Notes: generated from the sequence alone by a model not told the origin. Shown: positions 1 through 9,169, counted from the first letter of the stretch. The stretch is 64,000 nucleotides of DNA from Rhizobium sp. LC145 (GCF_001005825.1 NZ_LBHV01000004.1:1-64000), one strand, 5' to 3'. Numbers and translations: made by a program.

Positions 1-1
1 A

Positions 2-589
2 AGACCGCCCCCTCCTCCGCCGCTCGAAGAGGAGGACCCCGAAAAACTCAAGGCCTGCCTGGCGGAACTCACCGCGCTCGGCGCCAAATTCCGGACTGCT
101 GAGCCCATTGACGACGGCAAGGGCTGCGGTATCAGGCAGCCCATCGAGGTTTCCGAGGCGCTTCCCGGCATCGCGCTGGGCGGCGCGGCGATGCGCTGCA
201 AGACGGCGCTCGCTATGGCCCACTGGCTGAAAGATACCGTCCAGCCGGCCTTGAACATCGCCATGCCGGGTCGCAGGATCGCCGGCATCGTGCCGGGCTC
301 GACCTATGACTGCCGGCTGCGCAACGGGGCCTCCACGGGCAAGATCTCCGAGCACGCACGCGGCAACGCCATCGATGTCGCCGCCTTCAAGCTCGACAAT
401 GGCGAGACGCTGGAGATGAAGCCGCGCGCGGAGGATTCCACCATGGAAGGCGCCTTCCAGCGCACCGCCACGGCCGGCGCCTGCCTGCATTTCACCACCG
501 TGCTTTCTCCCGGCAGCGACGCCGCTCACCAGGACCACCTGCATCTCGACGTGCTGGAGCGGAAGAACGGGTATCGTTATTGCCGGTGA
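2..589 (+). CDS. Extensin-family protein, 3' part
   Basis: The reading frame is open from the window edge, so the start lies upstream and about 195 codons are visible. The visible part begins with a Pro-rich, Glu-rich linker (RPPPPPPLEEEDPEKL) and continues into the conserved extensin-like C-terminal domain: a CLAELTALGAKF segment, CGI, AAMRCKTALAMAHWL, a GSTYDCR segment, SEHARGNAIDV and the final YRYC. The SEHARGNAIDV / HxDHLHLDV residues resemble the zinc-peptidase-like core of this family, which in rhizobia is usually an exported envelope protein of unknown substrate. The repeat just downstream starts 11 bp after the stop. Family assignment is firm; biological role is not known. Confidence 0.85.
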   Translation, partial: RPPPPPPLEEEDPEKLKACLAELTALGAKFRTAEPIDDGKGCGIRQPIEVSEALPGIALGGAAMRCKTALAMAHWLKDTVQPALNIAMPGRRIAGIVPGSTYDCRLRNGASTGKISEHARGNAIDVAAFKLDNGETLEMKPRAEDSTMEGAFQRTATAGACLHFTTVLSPGSDAAHQDHLHLDVLERKNGYRYCR

Positions 590-599
590 GGTTTACTTA

Positions 600-650
600 C
601 CTTCTCCCCGCCGGGGAGAAGGTGGTCCGAAGGACCGGATGAGGGGGGCG
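600..650. repeat. Single arm of rhizobial palindromic intergenic repeat
   Basis: An 11-bp perfect hairpin (600-610 with 612-622) is followed by a second small hairpin GGTCC-gaa-GGACC (624-636) and the sequence GGATGAGGGG. The same order of motifs occurs at 48643-48693, so this is one arm of a dispersed mosaic element of the RIME/REP kind, lying between convergent genes. Confidence 0.7.
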
Positions 651-670
651 GAGCCGGTAAGTGTCCAACC

Positions 671-2350
671 TCAAAACAGCCCTTCCACATACCCATCGCC
701 GTTCAGGAAAATCCGTTCGGCGGAAGGAACGCGCGGCAGGCCGGGCATGGTCATGATCCCGCCGGTGATGCCCCCCACGAAGCCGGCGCCCGCCGAAAGC
801 CGAACCTCGCGCACCGGCACGATATGCCCCTCCGGCGCGCCGCGCAGGTTGGGATCGGTGGAGAAGGAATACTGCGTCTTGGCCATGCAGACCGGCAGAT
901 GGCCGTAGCCCTGCTCCTCCCATGTCGCGAGCTGGTCGCGCACCGCCTTGTCGGCCGTTACCTCGCCCGCATGGTAGATTTTCGTGGCGATCGTCTCGAT
1001 CTTCTCCATCAGCGAAAGACTGTCGGGATAGAGCGGCTGGAATTTCGCCTGCCCGCCCTCGGCAAGCTCCACCACCTTCCAGGCGAGTTCCTCGATACCG
1101 GCCGAGCCCTCCGCCCAATGGCGGCAGAGGATCGCCTCCGCGCCATGTCGCGCGACATAGTCCATCACCGCATCCACCTCGGCCTGCGTGTCGGAGGTGA
1201 AATGGTTGATCGCGACGACCACCGGAACGCCGAACTTTCGCACGTTCGCGATATGCCGGCCGAGATTGGATGAACCCCGGACAAGCGCCTCGACATTCTC
1301 CTGGCCCAAATCCTCCTTCTTCACGCCGCCATTCATCTTCAGCGCGCGGACGGTCGCGACGATCACCGCCGCATCCGGCTTCAGGCCGGCCTTGCGGCAC
1401 TTGATGTCGAAGAATTTTTCCGCGCCGAGATCGGCGCCGAAGCCCGCCTCCGTTACCACGTATTCGCCGAGCTTCAACGCCGTCTTGGTGGCGATCACCG
1501 AATTGCAGCCATGCGCGATATTGGCGAAAGGCCCGCCATGCACGAAGGCGGGGTTGTTCTCCAACGTCTGCACGAGGTTCGGCTGCATGGCGTCCTTGAG
1601 CAGCACGGTCATCGCGCCATCCGCCTTGAGGTCGCGCGCGAAGACCGGCGTGCGGTCGCGTCGGTAGCCGATGATGATGTCGCCGAGCCGGCGTTCCAGA
1701 TCGCGAAGGTCGGAAGCGAGGCAGAGGATCGCCATCACCTCCGAGGCGACGGTGATGTCGAAGCCGCCCTCCCGCGGAAAGCCGTTGGCGACGCCGCCGA
1801 GCGAGGCGACCACTTCGCGAAGCGCCCGGTCGTTCATGTCCATCACCCGCCGCCAGGGAATGCGGCGCACGTCGATATCGAGCGCATTGCCCCAGTAGAT
1901 ATGGTTGTCGATCATCGCCGCCAGCAGATTGTGGGCGGCGGTGATCGCATGGAAATCGCCGGTGAAGTGGAGATTGATGTCCTCCATCGGCACCACCTGC
2001 GCATAACCGCCGCCGGCCGCCCCGCCCTTCACCCCGAAACAGGGCCCGAGCGAAGGTTCGCGCACGCAGACGATGGCGCGCTTGCCGATGCGGTTGAGGC
2101 CATCGCCGAGCCCCACCGTCGTCGTGGTCTTGCCCTCGCCGGCCGGCGTCGGATTGATGGCGGTGACGAGGATCAGCTTGCCGTCCGGCTTATCGGCAAG
2201 CGAGGCGATGAACCCGGCGCCGACCTTCGCCTTGTCGTGCCCGTAAGGCGCCAGTTCGCTCGCGGGAATGCCGAGCTTCGCGCCGATCTCCACGATCGGC
2301 CGCTTCTGCGCCGCCCGCGCGATCTCGATGTCCGACTTCACCTCCGCCAT
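671..2350 (-). CDS. fhs: Formate--tetrahydrofolate ligase
   Basis: Cytosolic one-carbon enzyme that makes 10-formyl-THF from formate, THF and ATP. The start is set at the ATG at 2350 ([15 protein letters not shown]), which has GGAGGG about 8 bp upstream; the frame stays open 126 bp further but that extension is not family-like. The product is 559 aa, the usual length. The ATP-binding loop [11 protein letters not shown] is at residues 67-76, followed by the [10 protein letters not shown] and [19 protein letters not shown] signatures and a complete C-terminus. It is transcribed divergently from the heme receptor gene. It probably links formate oxidation products to purine and serine metabolism. 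Confidence 0.95.
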   Translation of the reverse strand: MAEVKSDIEIARAAQKRPIVEIGAKLGIPASELAPYGHDKAKVGAGFIASLADKPDGKLILVTAINPTPAGEGKTTTTVGLGDGLNRIGKRAIVCVREPSLGPCFGVKGGAAGGGYAQVVPMEDINLHFTGDFHAITAAHNLLAAMIDNHIYWGNALDIDVRRIPWRRVMDMNDRALREVVASLGGVANGFPREGGFDITVASEVMAILCLASDLRDLERRLGDIIIGYRRDRTPVFARDLKADGAMTVLLKDAMQPNLVQTLENNPAFVHGGPFANIAHGCNSVIATKTALKLGEYVVTEAGFGADLGAEKFFDIKCRKAGLKPDAAVIVATVRALKMNGGVKKEDLGQENVEALVRGSSNLGRHIANVRKFGVPVVVAINHFTSDTQAEVDAVMDYVARHGAEAILCRHWAEGSAGIEELAWKVVELAEGGQAKFQPLYPDSLSLMEKIETIATKIYHAGEVTADKAVRDQLATWEEQGYGHLPVCMAKTQYSFSTDPNLRGAPEGHIVPVREVRLSAGAGFVGGITGGIMTMPGLPRVPSAERIFLNGDGYVEGLF

Positions 2351-2454
2351 GCTGCTGCGCCCTCCGCTGATCGCTTCTGAATATCGGAGGAGTTCCGGAG
2401 TGTGAATAGCTTCCGCTCGATTGAAGTGTTGCATTTCAACCACATTCATTAACT

Positions 2455-2469
2455 TGACTAATTTTGTCA
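2455..2469. promoter_or_regulatory. Candidate RirA (IRO) box before heme receptor
   Basis: TGA at 2455-2457, nine bases, then TCA at 2467-2469 match the TGA-N9-TCA iron-responsive operator described for RirA in rhizobia. It lies 135 bp before the receptor start in the divergent promoter region. The 10-mer AACTTGACTA occurs at 2451-2460 and again at 2476-2485, so the site is embedded in a direct repeat. The motif is short and may occur by chance; context raises its value. Confidence 0.45.
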
Positions 2470-2603
2470 GATTCAAACTTGACTAGAATACCCAAGATTA
2501 ATTAACTCCCGAAGCTGCCTCCGCTTCCGCGGAGAGACAATCGAAACTGTCGTGCCACGCCGCACCTCCGCGAAGCTGGCACAATCCAATTTTTGAGGGA
2601 CTT

Positions 2604-4895
2604 ATGGGCTGGGGATTATCGTCGCACGCGCGCCTGCTGAACGGAACGGCCATTGCCGTCTTGCTATCCGTCTCAGGTCCGGCCATCGCGCAACAGGCAA
2701 CCACGAACGAGGCGCCCGCTGCTCAGGGTACCGTTCTCGAAACGATCAATGTCCAGGCGACGAAGCAGGGCCGCGTCGGGGCCGCGCCGCAGACCCAGAC
2801 GACCGAGCGTCCCAAACTCGAGCAGCGCATGGTCACGGACTTCAAGGATTTCGCCCGGCGCGTCGATGCAGGCGTGAATTTCAACAGCAACACCAACAGC
2901 ATCAACATGCGCGGCCTGCAGGATAACCGGGTTTTGACCACCATCGACGGAATCCGTCTTCCGTGGCTGACCGACCCGCGGGATAGCGCCAGGGGCGGTG
3001 TAAACTCGTTCGATTTCGATAGCCTCTCGGCGGTGGATATCACCAAGGGCGCCGATTCCAGCCGCTTCGGCTCCGGCGCACTCGGCGGGGTCGTCGAACT
3101 GCGCACGCTCAATCCGGAAGACCTGATCGAGGACGGCAAGTCCTACGGCGCGCTGGCCAAGACGACCTATGACAGCGCCGATCAGAGCGTCGGCGGCAAT
3201 GCCGCGGTGGCCGGGCACTTCAATGATAGCTGGCTCCTCGTCCAAGGCGGCTACAAGAAGGGCCATGAGATGGACAATAAGGGCGAGATCGGTGGTTACG
3301 GCACGACCCGTACGGAAGCCAACCCCGCCGACTTCGTGCAGAAGAACCTGCTCGTCAAATTTCACCAATACCTCGAAGGCGGCCACCGCTTCGGCCTCAC
3401 CGGCGAAATCTACGACCGCGATGAAGACATCGACAACATGCGCGGCTCGACGAGCAGCTATCGGGCAGGCTCGCTCAAAAGCGGCGAAGACGTCAACCGC
3501 AAGCGCATTTCCGGCTCCTATGACTTCATCTCGCCGGATGGCACCGATTGGGTCGATCAGGCAAGCATCACCGCCTATTGGCAGAAGGAGCGCCTGAACA
3601 ACACGACCGATGGTTTCCGCATTCCCAGCGCACTTGGCAGAATTATCCCAGGCGACCCCTTCTTCTACGGCCGTCCATTCGGTGTTTACAAGCGCGACAA
3701 CATGCTGGAGCAGACCTCCTATGGCATCACCGGCAACGCCTCGAAGGAGGTCGAGCTTGGCGGCGTAGCGCACGAATTCCGCTTCGGTGGCGAACTTTAC
3801 TGGCAGGATACTCATCAATATTCTTGGGGCCAGGATAATTGCCCGGATGCCGACTGGTCGACTATCCCGATGCCTTTCGGCCCGCAGTCTTGCCGCATGC
3901 TGCATTCGAACGCATCCGACATGCCGGATGTCGATAGTGTTGCCTTCGGCTTCTATGTGGAAGACGACATCAAGTTCATGGATGATCGCCTGACGATCAC
4001 CCCCGGCGTCCGCTTCGACTGGTACAGGCACGATCCGAAATCCACGGCCGCCTACGAGGACAGCCCGAACTTCGATACCGCTTACCTGCAGTCGACGGAC
4101 GATTTCGGCGTCTCGCCGAAACTCCGCGCCTCGTGGAAGGCAACCCCTGAGCTGGAGCTTTACGCCCAGTACGCACGGGGCTTCCGCGCGCCGACAGTGC
4201 TGGAACTCTATCAGAATTACGGCGCACCAGGCTCCTACGCACGGGTCGGCAATCCGGAGCTTGAGACTGAAACCAGCAACGGATTTGAGATCGGCGCGCG
4301 CTATGCGGCGACCGACTATGCCGTATCCGCGACCGTCTTCAACAATTACTACCGTAACTTCATCGACACGGTGATGCTCGCCCCTCCTGGCGGCGAATAT
4401 CCGATCGGCGGCGTGACCAGCTATGACAACCTCGATCGGGTGCAGATCTACGGCATCGAGCTCAGCGGCGAGTGGCGTTTCCAGGAGAATTGGCGCACCT
4501 GGGGTTCGCTCGCCTGGACCCATGGCAAGAACACCGATACGGACGAATACCTGAATTCCGTGGCTCCGCTGCGCGCCATCGTTGGGCTCGGCTATTTCAC
4601 CGAGACCTGGGGAACCGACGTCTCGCTGACCATGGCGGGCGCCCGAAACAAGGTGAGCGGCACCGGCTTCAAGGCCCCCGGCTACGGCATCGTAGACGCC
4701 ACCATCTGGTGGGCCCCCGAGCGGATCGGCGATATCGACGTCTCCGGCCTCAAGGTACAGGCCGGCGTCTTCAACATCTTCGACAAGAAGTATTGGGACG
4801 CTGTCAGCGTGCCGGACAGCACCTCGCTTGCAAGCCGCGATTTCTACAGCGAAGCCGGACGTTCCTTCCGCGTATCCATCACCAAGAAGTTCTAA
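2604..4895 (+). CDS. TonB-dependent heme/hemoglobin receptor
   Basis: Outer-membrane receptor of 763 aa for heme or hemoproteins, related to HmuR/ShmR/BhuA. A signal peptide ends near residue 29 (LSVSGPAIAQQ). A TonB-box and plug region follow, including NINVQATK and NMRGLQDNRVLTTIDGIR. The barrel carries the FRAP motif (residues 527-530) and NPEL (550-553), the FRAP/NPNL pair typical of heme receptors, and ends with a C-terminal aromatic residue (ITKKF). GAGG at 2595-2598 precedes the ATG. The candidate IRO box upstream suggests induction under iron limitation through RirA. No TonB or heme ABC genes are adjacent, so transport partners must be elsewhere. The exact ligand cannot be told from sequence. 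Confidence 0.92.
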   Translation: MGWGLSSHARLLNGTAIAVLLSVSGPAIAQQATTNEAPAAQGTVLETINVQATKQGRVGAAPQTQTTERPKLEQRMVTDFKDFARRVDAGVNFNSNTNSINMRGLQDNRVLTTIDGIRLPWLTDPRDSARGGVNSFDFDSLSAVDITKGADSSRFGSGALGGVVELRTLNPEDLIEDGKSYGALAKTTYDSADQSVGGNAAVAGHFNDSWLLVQGGYKKGHEMDNKGEIGGYGTTRTEANPADFVQKNLLVKFHQYLEGGHRFGLTGEIYDRDEDIDNMRGSTSSYRAGSLKSGEDVNRKRISGSYDFISPDGTDWVDQASITAYWQKERLNNTTDGFRIPSALGRIIPGDPFFYGRPFGVYKRDNMLEQTSYGITGNASKEVELGGVAHEFRFGGELYWQDTHQYSWGQDNCPDADWSTIPMPFGPQSCRMLHSNASDMPDVDSVAFGFYVEDDIKFMDDRLTITPGVRFDWYRHDPKSTAAYEDSPNFDTAYLQSTDDFGVSPKLRASWKATPELELYAQYARGFRAPTVLELYQNYGAPGSYARVGNPELETETSNGFEIGARYAATDYAVSATVFNNYYRNFIDTVMLAPPGGEYPIGGVTSYDNLDRVQIYGIELSGEWRFQENWRTWGSLAWTHGKNTDTDEYLNSVAPLRAIVGLGYFTETWGTDVSLTMAGARNKVSGTGFKAPGYGIVDATIWWAPERIGDIDVSGLKVQAGVFNIFDKKYWDAVSVPDSTSLASRDFYSEAGRSFRVSITKKF

Positions 4896-4917
4896 GCAGC
4901 TTCTTCATGCAAAGCCG

Positions 4918-4945
4918 AACGCTGCATCTCCTCCGATGCGGCGTT
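4918..4945 (+). terminator. Hairpin after heme receptor gene
   Basis: An 11-bp stem (4918-4928 with 4935-4945, one G-U pair) with a six-base loop begins 23 bp after the receptor stop. Only a short T run follows, so termination may be weak. Confidence 0.5.
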
Positions 4946-5043
4946 TTGCGTTGCCGGCCATGTCTTGCCCCCGTCACGATCGCCGATTAAGAGGCTGCGG
5001 CCCCGAAAACGAGGGCTTGCATGACATCAACAAGGGAAAATCG

Positions 5044-5565
5044 ATGAAATCGCTGGAACTGCTGGTCGAGAAGATCATTCTTTCAAGCCGCTGGATTCTT
5101 GTCGCCTTCTATCTCGGCCTCGTGGCGGCGCTGGCTGTCTATGCGCTGTCCTTCGCACTGAAATTCGTGAAGGTGGCGCAGAACGTGTTCTCGGCCGACG
5201 AGGCCGATATGATCCTCGCCATGCTCGGCCTCATCGATGCCGCACTCGTCGCAAGCCTCATCGTGATGGTGATGATCTCGGGATACGAGAACTTCGTCAG
5301 CCGCTTCGACGAGACGGAAGCCGACGTTTCCTTCCTCGGCAAGCTCGATGCCGGCAGCCTGAAGATCAAGGTCGCCTCCTCGATCGTGGCGATCTCTTCG
5401 ATCCACCTGCTGCAGATCTTCCTCAATGCCAACCAGTACAGCGATGCGAAGCTGATGTGGTACACCATCATACACCTCGCCTTCGTGGTTTCCGCCGTCA
5501 TGCTCGGCTGGCTGGAACAAATCATGGCGAAGGCCAAGGGCAGCAAGGACGCCGACAAAATCTAG
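5044..5565 (+). CDS. UPF0114 family inner-membrane protein
   Basis: A 173-aa protein with four predicted membrane helices, of the UPF0114 / YqhA family; the molecular role is unknown. The ATG at 5044 (MKSLELLVEKIILSSRWILV) has AAGGGA upstream and gives the normal family length; the longer open frame to 4828 crosses the hairpin after the receptor gene and was not used. Family landmarks visible are the N-terminal SRWILVAFYLGL, the GLIDAALVASLIVMVMISGYENFVSR helix and the LDAGSLKIKVASSIVAISSIHLLQ stretch. The C-terminus is Lys-rich. A strong terminator follows, so it is probably a single-gene unit. Confidence 0.85.
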   Translation: MKSLELLVEKIILSSRWILVAFYLGLVAALAVYALSFALKFVKVAQNVFSADEADMILAMLGLIDAALVASLIVMVMISGYENFVSRFDETEADVSFLGKLDAGSLKIKVASSIVAISSIHLLQIFLNANQYSDAKLMWYTIIHLAFVVSAVMLGWLEQIMAKAKGSKDADKI

Positions 5566-5590
5566 CTCTTCCGATATTCTTTAAAGCTGT

Positions 5591-5617
5591 AAAGCCCTGC
5601 CATGCCGGGCTTTTTTT
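5591..5617 (+). terminator. Rho-independent terminator after UPF0114 gene
   Basis: Stem AAAGCCC (5591-5597) pairs with GGGCTTT (5607-5613) and runs into a seven-T tract. Confidence 0.85.
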
Positions 5618-5694
5618 CTGACTGCTTCGCCAGAAGATGGATCAAACGGAAAATGACCAGGACGATCCCGAAGCTGTTGGCGGCAAAATCAAAG

Positions 5695-5709
5695 GTGATT
5701 ATTTATCAC
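5695..5709. promoter_or_regulatory. Small inverted repeat upstream of luxR-type gene
   Basis: GTGAT-TATTT-ATCAC lies about 100 bp before the LuxR-type start in the only AT-rich stretch of this neighbourhood. It could be an operator. Arms are only five bases, and no consensus lux box was found. Confidence 0.25.
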
Positions 5710-5811
5710 AATTTCGTGGAGCCTGCAGTTCTAAGGTAAATTCCGCTGGCTATCGGGGACAAATAATATATTTGTTAAGGATAACATAAATGCATATCAG
5801 TTTTAGGCTAG

Positions 5812-6531
5812 ATGATATCCCTCGAACGGCAGACGATCCTCAGCAGCGAGATTTCCGCTGCCGACTCCCGGGTCGGCATACTTGCTGCTTGGAAGCGGAT
5901 AGCTTTTGAATTCTCGTTCGATCACGTAACGGTATTCAAGGCGCCGCGCCGTGATGAGATGCTGTTGTCTCCGCTGCTCATCGAGACGAACCTCCCGGAA
6001 GATTATCTGAAGGAATTCGACCGTCAGCGCTTGCTGCGCAGGTCGCCGGCCGTCCGCAGGCTCACAGAATCCGGCGTCCCCTTCTGCTGGTCGATCGACG
6101 AGAAGAATGACGATCTCGCCATTCCGGAGCCGATAGTCGAACTGCAGCACCGCTTCGGCATGCCCACGCATCTCGCAATGGGGCTGACCTCGGTGGACGG
6201 CGAGCGTTTCGCGCTGCATTTCGCCGGGTCTCGCCGGCTTCCGAGGCAGGTGGAAATCAACGAGCTCACCATGCTCTCCCTGCAGGCCTTCGATGTTTTC
6301 GATCGGATTCGCCGCAGCAGCCGCGCGAATGTTTCGGGCCTGTTGAGCAGCCGCGAACTCGAAGTCGTCCGCTGGACCGCGCAAGGGAAGACTTCCGTTG
6401 AGATCGGCCGTATCCTGTCGCTCTCCGATCATACGGTGAATGCCTATATGACCAATGCGATCAAGAAGATGGATTGCGTGAATCGCACGCAATTGGTAGC
6501 AAAGGCGATCAGGTTGAAACTGATCGTATAA
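5812..6531 (+). CDS. LuxR-family regulator with autoinducer-binding-type domain
   Basis: A 239-aa cytoplasmic DNA-binding regulator. Residues about 15-165 look like the autoinducer-binding fold (AWKRIAFEFSFDHVTVF, a VPFCWS Trp). The C-terminal LuxR helix-turn-helix spans about 177-236 (LLSSRELEVVRWTAQGK, HTVNAYMTNAIKKM). In canonical AHL receptors an Asp-Pro pair contacts the signal; the aligned region here reads RRSPAV, so the Asp appears replaced by Ser. No luxI homologue is present in the window. It is therefore an orphan (solo) LuxR whose ligand, if any, may not be an AHL. The start has only a weak ribosome site. The PAS-protein gene begins 25 bp downstream and may be cotranscribed. Confidence 0.8.
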   Translation: MISLERQTILSSEISAADSRVGILAAWKRIAFEFSFDHVTVFKAPRRDEMLLSPLLIETNLPEDYLKEFDRQRLLRRSPAVRRLTESGVPFCWSIDEKNDDLAIPEPIVELQHRFGMPTHLAMGLTSVDGERFALHFAGSRRLPRQVEINELTMLSLQAFDVFDRIRRSSRANVSGLLSSRELEVVRWTAQGKTSVEIGRILSLSDHTVNAYMTNAIKKMDCVNRTQLVAKAIRLKLIV

Positions 6532-6556
6532 GGATCGGGGAAGTATACCCCGGCCG

Positions 6557-7039
6557 ATGGGGAGATATCGATTGCCATTATGGCTTGAGTTCACCCGGGG
6601 AACAAAGAACAGACAGAATGAAGCTGTCGGTTTGAGCGATGCGGAGGTTGTGGAACTTGCCACGGCGTTCCGGCCGTTCGGCTTCTGGCGCTTCGATATC
6701 GATAGCGGCCACCTCTTCGGCACCGAGGACATCAGTCACATCTTCGGTCTCGATCCGCATGACGGCCCGATGAATCTCGTGGCCGTCGGCGCGCGCATCC
6801 ATCCCGACGACATGCCGCTCCTGATGGAAACCTTCGAGCGGGCAAGCGCCGGCCGGCTGACCTACCACAATATCTACCGGGTCAGGAACAATGCAGACGG
6901 TTACAAATACGTCCGCACGGTCGGCAAGTACCGGGAAAGGCCCGGCACCGCCGGAGAGGTCGTCGGCATCACCTACGAATTCTTCGAGCGGCGGCCGGGC
7001 GTCAGCTTCTTCCTGGATGACGCGCCGATGGATGATTGA
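6557..7039 (+). CDS. PAS-domain protein
   Basis: A 160-aa protein that is essentially one PAS fold (about residues 33-140): FGFWRFDIDSGHLFGTEDISHIFGL at the front and a PAC-like YKYVRTVGKYRER...GEVVGITYEF at the end. There is no attached kinase, HTH or cyclase domain, so it is a stand-alone sensor or adaptor. It follows the LuxR-type gene by 25 bp, which suggests a functional link, possibly modulation of that regulator. The ATG at 6557 has a distant GGGGAAG as its only ribosome site; no better in-frame ATG exists before the domain, so the first 25 residues are uncertain. Ligand unknown. Confidence 0.7.
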   Translation: MGRYRLPLWLEFTRGTKNRQNEAVGLSDAEVVELATAFRPFGFWRFDIDSGHLFGTEDISHIFGLDPHDGPMNLVAVGARIHPDDMPLLMETFERASAGRLTYHNIYRVRNNADGYKYVRTVGKYRERPGTAGEVVGITYEFFERRPGVSFFLDDAPMDD

Positions 7040-7045
7040 GCGAGC

Positions 7046-7081
7046 GCCGGGGCCGGATGCAGCACGCACCCGGCTCCCGGC
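7046..7081. terminator. GC-rich hairpin between convergent genes
   Basis: GCCGGGGCCGG (7046-7056) pairs imperfectly with CCGGCTCCCGGC (7070-7081). It separates the PAS gene from the convergent DUF2333 gene and could serve both strands. There is no T tract. Confidence 0.4.
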
Positions 7082-7090
7082 TCCGTCAAC

Positions 7091-8242
7091 CTATCGATCC
7101 AGCACGGAGCGCACTTCCACCAGGTTTGACCGGGCGCGCAGGATGTAGAAGCCCATGGTCGCAAGATGCGTCGGCATGATCCAGCCGTCCTCCCGGCCGT
7201 TCGAGATGATCGCCGGCTGGATGCGCAGCGCCGCCTGGAACTGCGCCAGCGTCTCGGTCCAGAGCGGGCCAAGATTGCGCTCGCGAATGACCTGGCTGAA
7301 ATCGGCGCCTGCCGCCGAAAGCACCGCGTAATACCCGTAGAGCTGGCCGTAAGCGAACCAGAAGCGGTCGTCGGCGCGGGTATCGAACCAACCGCCATTG
7401 TAATGCTCGGAGCGCTCCCGCAGGATGGCCGAGGTTCCGCCGAGATCGTTGGCGATCCGGTCGATGAACTGGATGAGGTTGTCGGCGCGGCTGTCGAAGG
7501 TGGCGTTGCAGGTGGCGAGATCGCGGTTGAACTTGCGAAGCTGCTCTATGGCGCTGCGGTAGTAGCTCGGCGTCGGCGTCTTCGGCCCGAACGGATCAAG
7601 CCCGAAATACCAGGAATATTCGTCGAACTGCAGGTTGCCGCGCGCATCCTGCAGGTCCTTGTTGACCCCCGACGTACCCCGCACGCGGCCGAGCGTATCG
7701 ACAAGCTCCACGGCGGTGCGGCGCACCACCTGGTTTACGCCGCGCTGGAAGGAGGCCTTGTTGTCGAGGAAGGGCGTATTATCCCAGTCGATGCCGAAGA
7801 AGCCCAGCCGGTAGAGTACCATCGAGGATATCCAGGCATTCTGGTTGACGTTGACGTCGGTTAGGTCCGCCACCACGTCGACGATCCCGGAGGATTGGCA
7901 CTGCTTGGCCGCGGGCGTTGCGGCGGCCGGTGCGTCCGGGCTTGCCGGAGCCGGTGTCGTCAGCTCCAGCCCGGCGGGCACCGTTCGTTCCGAAAAGCGG
8001 TAGTTCTCGACGAAGTTCGGGTTGAAGCCCGTCCAGATCTGGGTCTGGACGAAGAAATAGCCGTAAAGGCCGACGAGCAGCACGAGCGCCGCCAGGATCG
8101 GCCCCTTCACCATCCAGTGCCGCCGGGCATACCACCCGCGCGCCGCCAGGAAAGGCCAGCCGAGCCATGCGAACAGCAGCCCGAACCCTCGTCCGATCGC
8201 CTCGAAAACCCGTCCGAAAAACTGCTTTATCGAATCCAGCAT
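7091..8242 (-). CDS. DUF2333 family membrane-anchored protein
   Basis: A 383-aa protein of the DUF2333 family, function unknown. The N-terminus is amphipathic and hydrophobic (residues 8-35) and is followed by a clear membrane helix at about 46-65 (VKGPILAALVLLVGLYGYFF). The remaining 300 residues would be periplasmic, with a Pro/Ala-rich linker at about 95-110 and the conserved body with NQNAWISSMVLYRLGFFGIDWDNTPFLDNKA and DGWIMPTHLATMGFYILRARSNL. The gene lies 27 bp after the unknown gene at 8270-9169, so the two are very likely cotranscribed. Envelope-associated role is an inference from topology. Confidence 0.8.
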   Translation of the reverse strand: MLDSIKQFFGRVFEAIGRGFGLLFAWLGWPFLAARGWYARRHWMVKGPILAALVLLVGLYGYFFVQTQIWTGFNPNFVENYRFSERTVPAGLELTTPAPASPDAPAAATPAAKQCQSSGIVDVVADLTDVNVNQNAWISSMVLYRLGFFGIDWDNTPFLDNKASFQRGVNQVVRRTAVELVDTLGRVRGTSGVNKDLQDARGNLQFDEYSWYFGLDPFGPKTPTPSYYRSAIEQLRKFNRDLATCNATFDSRADNLIQFIDRIANDLGGTSAILRERSEHYNGGWFDTRADDRFWFAYGQLYGYYAVLSAAGADFSQVIRERNLGPLWTETLAQFQAALRIQPAIISNGREDGWIMPTHLATMGFYILRARSNLVEVRSVLDR

Positions 8243-8269
8243 GGATTGCCCCTGGTTGGTCCTGCACCT

Positions 8270-9169
8270 TCAGGTAATGGGCCGCGACGCCCTTGTCGAG
8301 GTAAGCTTGTCGAGGCAGGCGTCGAAACGGCTGTGAAAAGCCTGATCGATCAGGTTTCGTCGGCGCTCGATCTCGCCGATCGAAAGCATGCCTTTTTCCG
8401 AAAGCGCCACGAGCGGCACGATATGCGGCCACGAGCCGGCGGCCCCTGTCGAAGATGGCAAGGTCTGATTCGCGGCCGGCCGCAGAGCGTCCCGAAGCAC
8501 CAGGGCGCGCTCCGTTTCGATCGTAAGCTTGTTGATGAGCACATTGGCCGCGCCCATGCTTTCATTCACGGCGTCGAGAAAGCTCTGGAACAGCCCGGCG
8601 AACCGGGCGAAGACGGCGGCTGCCTGCGGCCTTGAGCCGGCATCCTCATCCGCCTGCAGCAGGGCTTCCAGCGCTTCGCCGCGGCGGTCGATGAAGCGGG
8701 TCAAGTCCGCTTCGGAAGCGTTCCGGCGTTCGATGAGGAATTGTCGATGCTCCTCAACCAGCCCGAAGAGCATGTCCAGCTCGGCAAGACATGTCTCGAT
8801 CCCGTGCTCCAGCGAAAGCTGCCGCCAGCGCCTCTCCCGCGCGCGGTGCGCGGCGTTCGGGGAAAGGATTGCGAGATACCGTTCGTAGCGGTTCGGCGTA
8901 TCGCGGTTTTCGTAAGCGGCAAGGCTCCGGTCCAGAATATGGGAAAGCCGGGCGGTCAGCCGGGCAAGCCGCGCTTCGGCCTCCCGTTCATGCTTCAGGA
9001 TTTCGGCAATGCGCCCCTCCTCGGCGGCAAGCATCGCCTCGTCCGCCACGCGGAACTTGTCGGCGGCCTTGGCAAACGCCGACGCGGATTGGCCCACAGC
9101 CTCGCGCACTCCGGCGAGAAGCTCGCCGATAGCCTCGATCTCGCTGTCGCCCGCCGATTGCCCTGCCAT
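8270..9169 (-). CDS. Unknown helical protein linked to DUF2333 gene
   Basis: A 299-aa product that I do not recognise. It has no signal peptide or membrane helix and is rich in Ala, Arg, Glu and Leu. Long heptad-like stretches at about 40-110 (KFRVADEAMLAAEEGRIAEI, REAEARLARLTARLSHILDR) suggest an alpha-helical, coiled-coil-prone fold. The ATG at 9169 (MAGQSAGDSEIE) is preceded by GAGGACGAGGGG and is preferred over an upstream TTG at 9190. The gene sits between tdk and the DUF2333 gene on the same strand, with gaps of 72 and 27 bp, so it may be a cytoplasmic partner of the DUF2333 membrane protein. Confidence 0.6.
   Translation of the reverse strand: MAGQSAGDSEIEAIGELLAGVREAVGQSASAFAKAADKFRVADEAMLAAEEGRIAEILKHEREAEARLARLTARLSHILDRSLAAYENRDTPNRYERYLAILSPNAAHRARERRWRQLSLEHGIETCLAELDMLFGLVEEHRQFLIERRNASEADLTRFIDRRGEALEALLQADEDAGSRPQAAAVFARFAGLFQSFLDAVNESMGAANVLINKLTIETERALVLRDALRPAANQTLPSSTGAAGSWPHIVPLVALSEKGMLSIGEIERRRNLIDQAFHSRFDACLDKLTSTRASRPIT

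Noticed and set aside
2351-2476. N-terminal extension of fhs
   Set aside because: 42 extra residues not seen in the family; strong ribosome site only before the ATG at 2350.
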